A stretch of 64,000 bases of DNA from Rhodamnia argentea (lineage: Eukaryota; Streptophyta; Magnoliopsida; Myrtales; Myrtaceae). Made by a program: the position numbers and the translations under genes. Of this stretch, positions 22,118 through 34,936 are shown one piece after another. The first letter of the stretch is position 1, and every line of letters begins with the position of its first letter. The notes below the pieces were generated by a model, which saw only the letters and a list, made by a program, of their open reading frames with translations, searched no databases and was not told where the DNA came from. The stretch spans positions 15,031,095 to 15,095,094 of the forward strand of contig NC_063160.1 in assembly GCF_020921035.1 (NCBI RefSeq), given 5' to 3'.

Positions 22118-23320
22118 TAGATCTAAGAGGGAGTTCAAGTCCAAGCTCGTCAATGTATCTATTTAAATCCACCTTTACTCAAAAACTTAAGCCAATGAGT
22201 TATGGGTCAACTTGGATATATTAACTACTTCACACCATATTAATTCTCTAATATGAGACTTCTCTAACACAACTCACACGTGCATTTTAGAGGTGTGCAA
22301 CCAGATCGGGTTTACCCGGAACCCGGAACGGCTAGCCTGAAAAACAGGATCGAGAATTGGTTCCTGCTCAAATCGGTTCGGGAATTAGTTTCAATTTTTG
22401 GGAACCGGTTGAAACCGGTCCGATTTTCGGTTCTAGGTGAAAACCCACCCAAACCAATTTTAGAACCGATTTTTAGTTACTTAAAAAAAAAAAAAAAAGA
22501 ACTCCTAGTGTACAATCCAGCGTCGCTTGTCCTTTTGTTGCCTCATAGCCCTCACCTCCTCTCGGTTCTCTATTTCTTTCCATCTCGTCGTATTATCTAT
22601 TATATTTTGGACTATTACTTTTGGTGGATTGTAATTTTTATTGCTTGTTTCATCGATATCATATTATTTTGATTAAAAAAAAGGAAAACAGGTTATCGGG
22701 TAGACCCTAGAACCGGACCGAAAAGTAGGGTTGGTTTCAAAATAGATTCCAAGACAAACAGGATCGGTTCTCGATTCTAAAAATTGAGAACCGATTATAA
22801 CAGGGTCGATTTCGGGGTCTAGGTCCGGACCCGACCCATCTCATCCCTAGTGCATTCTAACAATCTCCCCCTTACGTGTGAGCTCCAGTATTAGGTTTGC
22901 TCTCCCATAATTTAAGTATCCTTATGCACCAACATATCTCAACTTGAATCTCCATTAACGTCATCGGGCTCGCATTGCTACACCACAACTCCACACCGGT
23001 CCGGAAATCGCATTGGTCACTAGATTCCTTCCTTGAGATTTTCACCAAACATTGAAACAGATTGGAGACCCACCAATCAACCATCGGCTATGATACCATT
23101 TGTTGGGAGTGCGCAGCAGAAGTCAGATACCTTCACCTAGGGGGAGATCACCAAGAGGGAGTCCAAGTCCGAGCCCGTCAATATATCAAATTGAACCCGC
23201 CTTTACTCAAAAGCTTAACCCAATGAGTTATGGGTCAACTTGAATATATTAACTGCTCTACCCAACATTAATTCTCCAATATATGACTTTTCTAACACAA
23301 CTCACACGTGCATTTTAACA
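22118..23320 (-). mobile_element. TRIM-like miniature LTR retrotransposon (minus strand)
   Basis: The upstream LTR is 23101-23320 (220 bp), which on the minus strand starts TGTTAAAATGCACGTGTGAG and ends CTCCCAACA. Two bases later comes TGGTATCATAGCC (23098-23086), a close match to the initiator-tRNA-Met primer site TGGTATCAGAGC. A polypurine tract AAGGGGGAGAT (22873-22863) directly precedes the second LTR, which starts TGTTAGAATGCAC at 22862. The internal region is only about 238 bp and has no gag or pol, as in TRIMs. The second LTR is split by a hAT-type element and its last roughly 60 bp are missing or diverged. Confidence 0.75.
22288..22849. mobile_element. hAT-type MITE nested in an LTR, 562 bp
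   Basis: The ends are TAGAGGTGTGCAACCAGA and, on the other strand, TAGGGATGAGATGGGTCGGG. The 8-bp target duplications are GTGCATTT (22280-22287) and GTGCATTC (22850-22857). The intact sister LTR at 23301-23320 shows the unoccupied sequence. The inside is GGTTC/GAACC-rich and codes for nothing recognisable. Confidence 0.85.
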
Positions 23321-24493
23321 AGCATCAGCTGGAACAAAACTGTAGAGAAATTGTGCTGCAAAAGAGGCAATTTGTCAACTAGAGAACACGTGAATTAGAA
23401 CAAGTTGTAAAAACCGAAAGAAAATATAACATCCCCAATTTCCGTTCCCCTTTAAAAGTCATATGGAAGAATGCTAATTCACATAGGATCTTCGTAGGGT
23501 AAACCAAAATCACTAAAATAAACATCATTAAGGTAAAATAGAGACTGTAATCTCTCTCCCGCCACCATATTTACACCCCTTGAGAAGAAGGTAATCAACA
23601 ATATAGCTTACCACACAGAATGCACATATTGATTCTAGATAGCTTTGACCATTAAGTGAGACATAACAGTTTAACTACGATCTCCTTGGATTTAGCACAA
23701 CTTTCTCGATTATGTCAGCTGCAAGGCCAATTGACAGATTGTCCCTACTTTTAAGATACCTATGAAAACCTACTGCTCCCATAAGTTATAAACCACACTT
23801 CATGATGGTAATATTTCAAACGGGTTGGCATATTCCATTGTTTCCTTGTAAAATAAACACATTAATAACAAATTTGGAGAATCACCCCATGGAAACACCA
23901 TTACTGCCTAAAGCATTGCTCCAGAATAATTTAACTTATAGCTGATGCCTCCTTGATCGAGATTACTTATAAATCACCAGAAAAGCCAATAAAACACTAA
24001 ATTCTGAAGGCTTAAGAGCAATGCATGTAGCACATTCTGAAAATTATTGGAGCTGACCTCAAACATATGACTCCAAAAAATGAAATTCAAGGACAGGAAG
24101 ACAAAGAGATGGAGATGGCTTACTTAGATCAGACTTGAGTGAAGAGAAACGCGAAAGTGGCGCGAGACGAAGTTGGGTGAAACGGACGTGCGGGAAGACA
24201 GAGGCGAGACGGAGGTGCAACCCGGAGGCGAACGACGGCTGCTTGCAAGTTGCAAGGGCAAGACTATTTGCGGAAGGCAAAAGCTGCGTGTGTGAGCGAT
24301 AGCAGGACCCATTACTTCACTTTCTGGACGGGTTGAAAGTGGGTCGAAAATTTGACTCATTTAATTTAACATCAACTTTTTGGACCCATATTTAGTGGGC
24401 CCTCTAAAAATTAATAATCCACATATAACTCATTTTACAACAATATGGGTCAAAATTGGGTCATAGACCCATATTGACAACTCTAGTTACAAT

Positions 24494-26869
24494 ACTGTAC
24501 ATTCCTCTTATCTTTTTTCTTAAGTATCCATCGCAATGAGATATCATTCCGATATTTAGTCACCTCCTCTCTTCTCTCTCCCATCTCTACACAAGTTCTT
24601 TCTTCTTTTTCTGTGGAGGGGAGGGTTTGAGCTCGATCTCTTCGTCCCCTTCCCTCCATAGAGAAAGAAGATCTGGAAGTTTCTGCAACGCCCTAGAACA
24701 TCACGTGCTACACGTGCTAGTTATATTATTTAATAGTATTCGCATGCGGAAGCATAAATAAATTTTTCACATCATCATCCCCGACACAAGATCACACGAG
24801 TTTACTAAATACATATGTATCATTTATTTTGTACCACTAGTTTACCAAATTTACATATCAATTATTTATATTTTACAAACATAGCCAGCACATCATATAA
24901 TGTAGCATAACATAGACCTAGGAAGGGGTTAGGGACACCTATCTCCTCTACCACGTTCCTTGATCATCAAAAGTCCGCCTGTGTAAACGTTAGACAACAA
25001 CTACGGATCAACGACTTCACCCGTTGATAGGCCATCGTCACCGAACCCTGGAGGACCATCAAAGCCTCTAATCGGTCCTACTAAATTGCCCTCGACGTTA
25101 AAGTACCAGGCCACATAGAGATGAGGGACCCATTGCGGAAGACCCACATCTAGCCATAAGAACGTTGTACACTTAGTATATACTAAAGCTTGCTCGACCA
25201 CAAAAACATCTTCATAAATATACTCTACATGCTTGACGGCTCCAAAAAGTGGTGGCCAATGATCCATCCTACATATCTAAGAAAATAAAGGGGTGAGTCG
25301 AAACACAGTAAATGAAATCTCTAAGTCTAAGGTAAGTGATCTTCTTAATGCTCAACTTGGAATTCACCATCACAAGCATTCAAGTAAAATATAAGAATGT
25401 ATGAACATTCGCATGACGACATATCATGATATTGTCTATATGATGCAGGTCAATGTCATTATGTCCCAATGCACCAGTATCACCACCTAGTGTCTTATTC
25501 ACGCAATTAAATGTATAAACGTGAGTATACACCGTTTTTATTACTTCATCTTTCATCCCGAAACTCCCAGGGCTTCCCGACACACGGGGCATCTCAACTC
25601 CGAGGCATCCCGCAACATCCGTCCACAAGGCATCCCGACACATGGGGTATCGCCACTCCGTGGCATCCCGAAACAATCTTCGGGGCTTCCCGACACACGG
25701 GGCATCGCAACTCCGCAGCATCGTCGCCACCTCAAGTGGACAACAGAACATAATCTTTTACATAATTATCATGCAGAGATGTGCTTATGAAATGCTCGAA
25801 TCCAATCATCATGCACAAGTACGTTCATGCATCACTTTGTTAAGCATATGCATTTTCATTCATTACTTCGGCAACCCAAGAAATGAGCACATCAAAAACT
25901 ACAGCTCAATCCTTCACGAAATTGGTAAATTCTCCCTTTTTTTTTAATATTATTTCAATCGGGAACTCTTTGTTCGACGACATCACAGCAGAAAAATCAA
26001 GAACTTCGACAACAATCAGCTAATTCATAAGAGCGGCAACTTTACTTGTATTTGATTTGATTTGATTTTATTATTATTTTATGTTATTTTATTCTATTAT
26101 TTTACTATTTATTATTACTAAATTATTATAATATGATATAATTATTTTAGTAATACAATAGTGATCAGCCTCATAATTCGGTGGCATTGATGCAAATTCG
26201 GTAAAATTAGTGGGACTTTCGATCAATAGTGGCTTTTTTTTTTGTTAATCAATTATTTTATTATACTACTAGAATAATTGGGACTCCACGTTCGGCACAC
26301 AAAAGTCGCACTCTGACACATTCACAGAAAAATCTACACCGGAAACTTCCCTTCTCATTTATATATATATATAAATATTAATTTATTGATATAATAACTT
26401 TATTATTATTTTAATATTAACATATTAGAAGCTGTAGCACGCCACAGTAAGTCCATGAAGTTGACCGATGACCAACAATACCGAAAATTCGGTGTCTTCA
26501 TTCAGTAAAAAATAATAACATTTTATTATTTTATTTTTATTTAATAAAATTTTAAAAATATATTAAAATATTATATGAAATTGTCCACGTCAACACCGGC
26601 CGTATCATGGAAGACGACTACCGTTTACGTCAATAATTTTCAGCTAAAATTACGTGAAAATAATTAAAACTCAATTGATAAAATTAAAATATTTAGGATT
26701 GAATTGACAGAATTATACTAGGTTGATGATATTTTAGATAATTTTTCTAAGAAAAAGATAGATGAAGATCTATACTCATTGGTCATTATTAAGCTACTGG
26801 TAAGTATAGAGACGACAATTTTCCCGAGAAAAAGATGAAGTCTCTGTACAATTCTTCTACTTTATTGTA
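24494..26869. other. Intergenic DNA, retroelement-like debris
   Basis: No coding domain recognised. The region contains the short tandem repeat at 25560-25730 and, from about 26040 to 26590, very AT-rich DNA (TTATTATTTTA words). Positions about 26590-26750 carry the dispersed MITE wording (TTTTCAGCTAAAATTACG, GAATTGACAGAATTATACTA). Confidence 0.4.
25560..25730. repeat. Degenerate short tandem repeats, about 60-bp unit
   Basis: Three rough units share CATCCCGACACAYGGGG, ATCGCAACTCCG and GGCATCCCGAAAC. The repeat is GC-richer than its surroundings and open in several frames on both strands, but has no sign of being a gene. Confidence 0.6.
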
Positions 26870-27144
26870 GGGTCGACTAACAATATTAAGAGTCGAGGCA
26901 TGCCTTGGCGGGCCAACTATAGATCGGTCCAAGTCAACTCCACCGATAAGATTTACGACCTTCTGCCACCGGATTTCTTTAGTCGGGAACATGCGTAAGA
27001 TAGTACGCGCATTGGCCAGCCAATCCATACTCCCAAAGCCAACCTTTGACGCTGCTGCCAATCATGGGCTTCGAAAATCCGTCCTAGGAAGTTTCTTATA
27101 AATAACGAGCTCGAGACCTTCGAAATCGTCCAACACAGCTCATC
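26870..27144 (+). promoter_or_regulatory. Gene C promoter, module shared with gene E
   Basis: Blocks in the same order as 41735-42092: GCCTTGGCGGGCC, CGGTCCAAGTCAACTCCACC, GCGTAAGAT, CAACCTTTGACGCTGCTGCC, CATGGGCTTCGA and GTCCTAGGAAGTTTCTTATA. The TATA box TATAAATA lies at 27097-27104, about 41 bp before the ATG. A TTTGACG motif about 50 bp upstream of the TATA box contains the WRKY core TTGAC. Strong conservation between two non-adjacent genes suggests function or recent copying. Confidence 0.7.
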
Positions 27145-29281
27145 ATGTCGAGTCCGACTCTCCGCACCGTTCTCTTCGCCATGCTCGCAAGCCTCTTCGT
27201 CTCCGCTCGCTGCGACAATCAATCTCGGAAAGATGTTGCTCTGTTCATCTTTGGTGACTCCCTTAACGACGCAGGGACCAACAACTACATAAACACCACT
27301 GAAAGTTTCAGAGCAAATTTTCCTCCTTACGGCGAGACGTTCTTCCACTATCCCACCGGCAGATTCTCGGACGGTCGTCTCATGGTCGACTTTATCGGTA
27401 ACTTAACTTGTACACAAATTCTATTTATTTCCTGATGCGTTACTGCTGAATTTGTTTTTTGTTTTTCTTTTGGTTATGCAGCTGAATATGCAAATCTGCC
27501 GCTGATTCCACCATATCTCCAAATGAAAGAAGGTGAATTCATGGGAGGGGCAAATTTCGCATCGGGCGGTGCCGGTGCTCTGGTCGGCACTCACAAAGGA
27601 TTTGTATGCTCTTTTTCACCTTTTTTGACATGGGTATTTCCACTCTATGAGACTGGAAGAAAGATGGGAAATGAACAAGTTCATCTTTTTAATTGATCAG
27701 GTGGTGGATTTGAAGATGCAGCTGAAGCAGCTTGAACAACTAGAGAAAAAGCTGAGGAAGGAGATGGGGAGCGAGAAGGCGAAGAGGATAATTAAGGAGG
27801 GTGTTTACTTGATCAGCATCGGAAGCAATGATTACTCCTCTTATAATCCAGCTCAGTTTCAGTCCATTTCCACGGAAGATTACGTGGGGATAGTGATTGG
27901 AAACATCACCACTGTGCTCAAGGTACGAAACTAATAAGAATTCCAATATCCATCCACCCTCGAGAAAGTATTTTCTAATTTCACTTTAAATGCAAGAGAT
28001 TTAGAATTTAATTGGCAAATAAAAAAAATTAGGACTGAATTAACACAATTACAATAGATTTATGACTTTTTTTTTATAATTTTCCCACTTTTATGGACCT
28101 TGTGATATCTTGAATTTTCTAGCACAAGTGGACACGATTCGACAACTCATGTACAAAAAGCATGAAAGGATTGACATTACATGATCTTTAAGCAGGCTCA
28201 ATAGAAATATTTTCCATTGGCACGACTAAACATGTGTGCTTAATCCGAACCGGCAAGTGAGCACGAGATGGCGACCTATAAGTTCATTTTAAAAGTAGTT
28301 ATTTCTCATTCTCTTGTCCATATGCCATGATTTGATATCCAACTCTATTATATCACTTAGTTAAGTGTTCTTTATATAGCTCCATGTGTAGCACAAGCAT
28401 AGAACTGTGCAAATATTTCGGTGTCTTTCGATACAATGGTAAGTTGGTATCCGAGCGTATCTCGACTAATTCATCTTTTCAAGAGATTTTAAAGGCGAAC
28501 GCCTCTATATACATACACCATATAGTGCGTGTTTGTAAGGGAACCATCTCGTTCTGGCCTCGCTATAATTAGACTCGCTAAACATGTGGTGATTGTTATG
28601 GCCTTTCAAGGGGATGATATGGCTTTCTGAGTTTTACTTTTCAGGGGATATATGAAGAAGGAGGAAGAAAATTTGCAATGATCGGCGTGGGGCCACTCGG
28701 CTGTGCGCCAAGCAGCAGAGCATCAACCAGAAATGGTTCTTGCTTAGTCGAAGCCAACAATCTAGCAAAGCTTCACAACGTTGCTCTTACTTCAGCTCTT
28801 ACTAAGCTGGAGACTGAACTCCAAGGATTCGAGTACTCCTATTTCGACTTCTACACTACAGGCGGTGAGATAATCCAATACCCATCAAAATATGGTGAGT
28901 TGTTGGTGTTCCGTGCACTTGATTTTGCTTCAGTTTGAGCGTCATTTTTCTTCTATGCCACCTGTGGATTTGTAGTTTTTGCATCGTGACGGTTCTGAAT
29001 GGAAGTCCTTGTTTTCGATATGTGCAATCAATTCAGGCTTCAAGGAAGGGAAAACCGCGTGTTGCGGTTCGGGCCCTTATAGGGGAAATTCGACCTGTGG
29101 AGGCCGGAGAGGAGTGAAGGAGTATTCATTGTGCCGTCATCCTGAAAAGTACGTGTTCTTCGATGCCGGCCATCCGAGCGAGAGGGCTAACCGGCAGCTT
29201 GCGCAGTTGATGTGGAACGGGAGTCTGAGCGCAGTCAGACCTCGCAACCTGAAAGCATTGTTCAAGCATGAGGGTGCTTGA
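27145..29281 (+). CDS. GDSL esterase/lipase, gene C (subtype I)
   Basis: Exons 27145-27397, 27482-27603, 27701-27922, 28645-28894 and 29037-29281 join in frame to 363 residues. The signal peptide is [20 protein letters not shown]. Family blocks are [35 protein letters not shown] and [13 protein letters not shown]. Exon 3 is three codons shorter than in gene A, in the variable loop just after GSND. The C-terminus ends ALFKHEGA as in gene B. Intron 3 is 722 bp and holds an inverted dispersed repeat (about 28010-28090). The splice sites are regular. It is likely secreted and enzymatically competent. It shares its promoter with gene E and its 3' flank with A and B. Confidence 0.93.
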
Positions 29282-31950
29282 ATCTTTTTTTCTTTTCTTG
29301 AAATAGTAGTTAAATACTCACATCCCTCTCGAACGTTATATTATGAATAATAAGGGATGATGTTGGGTTTTCATTGTATGGTTGCGCTTGTGTTAAAGAA
29401 CGAGGATGTTCAAATAAGCCCTAGTATTGCTCAAAATTTGACAAACTTGAATTCCTTAAATGTTTTGTGGAATGTTGCGAATGAATGAGATTCATTATCG
29501 CGTTGGTTCAGTGCTTTTAACTATAATTTTAGGGGCCCGGCGGAGTGAATGCTCTTCGGGCGAGGCCAAACGTGAAAGAACTTAACGTAAGAAAAAGAAG
29601 AGGGAGGGGAGTCGATTACATTATGCAGCCCACCAGATTGATTATCCATTCATTCCTACGGGCGCTGCTCCTCTGAAAATGGTGGGCTTTCTGGTCCTCT
29701 TCGGATTGCTACCTTGCACCCGTGACTCCCTTAGTATATCGATCATTTTTCTTTTCGGTACTCCATTGGCTTGTTTTTTTTTTTTTTTTTCATCTATTAG
29801 CATTGTGGATGGATAGAATTCCTATATTCTAGACTGGCCTTTTTTATTTCTTTTTTTTTTCATATATATATATTTGGGTCCATTGATCACCGACCTCAAC
29901 TAGTTTGGGATAAAGGTGATATTGATGTTGATTCGTTATATTAACATATTTACCTCACATAACTTGTCGAACGATCAAAATTTATAGAAACTATCTCGAA
30001 CAGTCAAACCTCTTGCTCTTATAAAAAAGGTGGAGTAGCGATGCGTGCGCAAGGGTCGACGAATACGTTTTGAGTGATTCCGAAAGAAGTGTGAATAGAT
30101 CAAAGTATATGGTGATGGGTATTGAAGGATGAATGCAAATGTAGGATAAATTACGATCGGATCAAGACCTAAAGGATGCACCACCGGCCAAGAGTCAAGA
30201 CCGGGATTTGAGATAGAAGGTCACCACCGAGATTTAAGGATAACCACCAACCAAGGCTAAAAGACTTTTGGCTCACCACCGAGGAAGAATCTAATTTTCG
30301 GGGCTAAAAATGATCGATATAAGCAATTCACCTCAAGTAGAGGAGTTCTCATTCATTCAATCGGATGTCCGTCTTACAATTGAGAACACTCTTCTATTAA
30401 TAAAGGGATTAAGACAAAGGAAATAGAAAAGGAATTCAAAGACAAATTCATTCACCAACTTGTCCAACTAATAACAATCTTCAAAGGTCAATTAATATGA
30501 AAGGAAATAACTCTAATCAGCCTCCCATTGATATGTCTTAATGCCTTAATTTGGCATAAAATCAGCAACTATTCAAGCAAGATATATTTTGAGTATGGCA
30601 TCAAATCAACAACTAATTTGGCAAGAGGATATCTTGCAAATGCATGGAATTAGCTATCGATCTGGTGAATCGTTAAATCTTATTAGCAAGGAAAGAATCA
30701 ATACTTTATTATCGACAATCCTAGTTAAGATTCTTCATGTCAACATGATCCATCGAAGCAAGTTGTGATCGAAATATGCTCCGGCTTGAATAGACACCCA
30801 TATAGCTTAACTTGCTGATGGAATCATATTGGAACTTTAAATTGTTCTTTAGAATCATTTGCTCTCGCATCATTAGTTGGATTAATCGATGAGGACTAAA
30901 TTGAGCTTGCGAGTTAAACGATTGAGCCAAATGCTTCTGCATCAAGTACGGAAGTTGGAGTTGTTCAAACATATCTCACCATTTTATAAGGTTCCATTTG
31001 TTTTACGAAAAATATTTTCTCATTTTCCAACGTTTGGTTCGCTTAGGAAAATGAGTTAACGAAAAGTGTACCCTAATCAAATAAAACCCATGCTTAATTC
31101 AGGGAAACATTTCCTTTTTAAAAAAATTGAAAATCATTTTTTTAAAATATGACTAGGTACTAGTGCTTGACCCAAAACTCTATGCTTAGGTACAAAAACT
31201 TCAAATGACCAATTTCCAAGTTCCTAGCACCCAAGACCAGGTCTTTGGCGCTTGGGCTCGTGTATATCAAGGCCAGGCTCGTGAACTCGGTGTTGGTGCC
31301 CGAATCCATGGTGCCCGCCCTCGAGTTGTCACCTGAGCACATCAAGGTCGAGCTTGGATCCATAAGGTGAGGCTCCAAGCCCCATTGCGCCAATGCCCCA
31401 GCACCCAGGCCTAGATCCACCAAGGTTGAGTGCGGGATCCCGATTCCTGAGCTCGGATCCCCAACACCTGGGCTTGGTTCCACAAGGGCCGTGTCCTAGT
31501 CGATCAAGGTATGCCCAAACCTCGGTGCTTGAGCTTAGGTCAATCAAGGCTAGGCAGAGCTCAAGCCCAGGACCCAAGTACTCATGCCGCAATAACCGAT
31601 GCCTTGGTTGGGGTCCATCGAGGCTGGACTCGAGATTCTAGTGCCCCTTCCCGAATTTGGTCTAAGCGTATGTTACTAGGGCTTGCTGAGCATACGGCCG
31701 TGAAACAACACACAGGCCAAATGTGGTGTGAAAGTCACAACGCGAATTATGCCAGCAAACTTCGTTAAATGCCCTAAAAAATTTGACTATACCAACTTAT
31801 GACATCTCCGACAAAAAAACAACAACTTATGACATCATATGTTTGGCGAAAAAGGCAAAGAGCTATCCCGAGCCTTCCTTCTTCACAAGTTTCTTATTTA
31901 AGTGGTACAAAAATCCCAGTACTCGCCGCATCGTCCGACCCAAGATCGCC
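29282..31950. other. Intergenic DNA; 3' flank of C, MITE debris, upstream region of D
   Basis: Positions 29282-29660 are array-type 3' flank shared with A and B. Around 30985-31080 is a TTTTCC/GGAAAA MITE fragment. Positions 31200-31660 form a GC-richer degenerate repeat (GCTTGGGCTC, CACCTGGGCTTGG words). A weak TATA-like TTATTTAAG lies at about 31892-31900, roughly 50 bp before the gene D start. No other gene seen. Confidence 0.45.
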
Positions 31951-34787
31951 ATGTCGGCTCCGAACATACACATCCTTTCCTTTGCCATCTTCGCCAGCCT
32001 CCTCCTCTCGACTCGCTGCAGCATCGATCGGCCCCAACACGACGTCGCTCTGTTCATCTTCGGCGACTCCCTCAACGACGCCGGGACCAACAACTACATA
32101 AACACCACCGCGTCTTTCAGGGCAAACTTCCCTCCGTACGGCGAGACTTTCTTCCACTATCCCACCGGCAGATTCACCGACGGTCGTCTTATTGCCGACT
32201 TTATCGGTACGACTTCTCCATGTCCTCGCCTTTTCTTCCCACCCATGAATGATCGATTGCGTAATCAAAGTCTTTTCGGGCGATTCAGCTGAATATGCGA
32301 AGCTGCCGCTGATCCCACCATATCTCCAGCTGAAGAAGGGCGAGTTTGTGGGAGGGGCGAATTTCGCATCCGGTGGAGCTGGCGTTTTGCCCGATACATA
32401 CCAGGGGCTTGTACGTCGGGTCTCTTTTCTTTGATGTCTTTCCATGTGCCGCCTCTGGGGTCTTCTTCCTTAGTTTTGGCTTCTGTAGGTGGTGGATCTA
32501 AAGACGCAGCTGAAGCAGTTCGAGAAGCTGGTGAAGGATCTGAGGAAGACGATGGGGGATGAGAGGGCGGAGAGAATAGTTTCGGAGGGAGTTTACATGG
32601 TGAACATCGGAGGCAACGATTACTTGTCCCCGGTTCTGAACAACCCAGCTCTGTTTCAGTCCATTTCCATGGCGGATTACGTGGGGATGGTGGTCGGCAA
32701 CATCAGCTCTGTTCTCGAGGTAAAATGTAAATCATTAGTTTCCGTGGGCCCACTTGATTTGGTCTCATCCGTGGAGCCCATATTTTAGTTTTTGGGTCAA
32801 TATTATAAAAAACTTCAAATTAATACGCATGTTACAAATTTATTTTAAATTATTTTTTTGATCGTAAAAAATCTCAAACTGTTATAATTGTGATAAATTT
32901 ACTTAAAAATATTTTTTTGATTACCAAAAACTCTAAACTGGTACATTTGTGATAGATTTATCCTAAATTAATTTTTTTTACTATAAAAAATTCCAAATCG
33001 ATATACCTATAATAAATTTACTCTATGTTAAATTTAATTAATATCACAAAAAATTTCAAACTAATACATATGTGACAAACAGAGGATAAAAATCCCAAGC
33101 TAGTACATCCGTCAATTGTCACGTGTTATACAACTTAGCACTTTAACGATTAGATTTAACGAAAACTAACGGATAATAAAATTGTCACAAATTTATCGGT
33201 TTTGGTTCAAATTATCATAAGTATACCAGTTTAAGATTTTTTGTGATGAAAAAAATAATTTGAGGTAAATTTGTCATAAATGTATCGGTTTGCGATTTTC
33301 TGTGACATTAACCCTTTGCTTTTTTTATCCTATTTTTAACTATCATCTCTTTGACTTTTGCCATGCTGTTTTGTAGAATATGAGAGTCAAACTCCACACC
33401 TATGATACTAACATTCTCACTCCCTAATCTCTTTAGCAGAAGGACCGCATACCTATTATTGAGCCCATATTGTTAGACAACTCCCATGCATCCTCTAAAA
33501 TAGCAATAATTTTTCACCCTTTTTTAAACTTAATTTTTATCGAGCCTTTCCTCTATGTAGAAAAATAATTTGAACATTCAATTTTGAATCATGGACATGC
33601 TGAAGGATTTAAATTCAAAACTTATTTGAAATATAAATGTCACTCATTTTCCTTTCGGTCAAAGTACATGTCACTCTTCGACCCATAAAAAAAGAGAGTA
33701 TATGTCACCGATTCAGTGATGGATTTTCCAGGATACTTCTATGGAAATTGAATATTTAAGAATCATAAAATGGCAAAAAAAAAAAAGAGTTATAAAATGA
33801 ATTATTGGCTTTATCAGTTCGGTTCGCTGGCTCTCTTATCCGCTTTGTCAATGGGGTCGTCATTATCGGGAGGATTTTGTAGGCCAGGGCATGATCTTGT
33901 TTGTAGCTCAGTGGGTCCCTCATTTTTTTGTTTGACCCTCAGCAATTCCTTAGAAAATCTATACCGACAAGTTGCCTTTTCCATTACGATTGATTAAGTT
34001 TTTTTTTTTTCTTCTTAACGAGCGCTCAAAGAACACTTGGTGTTCATTATTTGTTTCTAGGTCGTGTATTGTCCAATTTGAGTGTGAGCCTATAAATTTG
34101 ACCTTTTTCCCTTGGCCGAATGATGAATCCAGATGTGATCATCCCTTTGTCGATTATCACAATTGATCTTTCCAGGTGGATTGTGACAAATGGATGACCG
34201 AATTTTCTTTTTCCAGGGAATCCATAAAGTTGGAGCAAGAAAATTTGGATTTTTCGCGATGCCGCCTCTTGGATGCGTCCCATACGTCCGATTGGTCACC
34301 GGAAACGGTTCTTGTTCAAGACCAGCCACCAAGTTAGCGAAGCTTCACAATGTGGCTTTTCCCGCTACTCTGGCCAAGCTAGAGACTCAATTACGAGGAT
34401 TCAAGTACTCTTTCTTCGACTTGTACACTTGTCTTGCTAAAAGAATCCAAAACCCATCAAAATATGGTCAGTCACTGGCATACTTTTTGCACGAGTTAAA
34501 CTCCTCCCCAGATTTTCGCTGATCGCGCGAGTTAAATTCCAGGTTTCAAGGATGGGAAATCGGCGTGCTGTGGCTCGGGTCCGTATGGTGGGAACTATAG
34601 CTGTGGAGGCATGAGAGGGGTGAGAGAGTATTCGTTGTGCCCTAATCCCGGGGAGCACGTGTTCTTCGATTCCTACCATCCGAGCGAGAGGGCTTATCGA
34701 CAATTTGCACAATTGATGTGGAATGGAAGTCTGCGCACAACCAAGCCTTATAACCTGGAAGCATTGTTCAAACATGGGAACAGCTGA
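31951..34787 (+). CDS. GDSL esterase/lipase, gene D (subtype I)
   Basis: Exons 31951-32206, 32289-32410, 32489-32719, 34217-34466 and 34543-34787 join in frame to 367 residues. The signal peptide is MSAPNIHILSFAIFASLLLS. Blocks are [35 protein letters not shown] and FDSYHPSERAYRQ; exon 5 has [17 protein letters not shown]. Introns 1, 2 and 4 are only 76-82 bp, but intron 3 is 1,497 bp because repeats were inserted, the largest intron in the array. Exon 4 has diverged (GIHKVGARKFGFFAMPPLG for the usual [14 protein letters not shown]), so the second half differs from A-C. Still open and well spliced, so probably functional. Confidence 0.92.
32790..33320. repeat. Minisatellite-like repeats with an inverted arm in intron 3 of gene D
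   Basis: Four to five degenerate units of about 60 bp (AAAAATCTCAAACTG, TGATAAATTTAC words) lie at about 32800-33090. The complementary units lie in reverse at about 33195-33315 (TTTGTCATAAATGTATCGG, GTATACCAGTTTAAGAT). Together they form a fold-back element of the type whose ends carry internal tandem repeats. It accounts for much of the intron's extra length. Confidence 0.65.
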
Positions 34788-34936
34788 TCTCTTGTCCTTT
34801 TCAAAGGGTTGGGCAAACGATGGGAATTAAGCTTCATCTCATGAATAAGTGGGGCATATTATCACCGTTTAAATTGGGATTGCATTACTGTTGTAATAAT
34901 GCGAATGAAGGGAATCAAACTCCATCTAGTGAATGA

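Larger units (their letters stand above)
20858..24486. mobile_element. Probable 3.6-kb hAT-like element, no transposase seen
   Basis: The left end CGGAGGTGTCAAATGGGTGG and the right end, read on the other strand, CTAGAGTTGTCAATATGGG, are inverted copies. TTACAAT flanks both (20851-20857 and 24487-24493), one base short of the usual 8-bp hAT duplication. Just inside both ends are words such as GGGTCGG and GACCCATATT. The interior contains a TRIM-like element (22118-23320) and AT-rich DNA without a transposase domain. The pairing of ends so far apart is the weak point; two independent element ends are an alternative. Confidence 0.5.

Noticed and set aside
23101..23320. A regulatory region or solo repeat of unknown type
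   Set aside because: TG...CA ends, the primer-binding site two bases away and a partner copy next to a polypurine tract make it an LTR.
25511..25753. Open frames in a tandem repeat
   Set aside because: All frames of a 60-bp repeat are open, in both directions; repetitive composition explains it.
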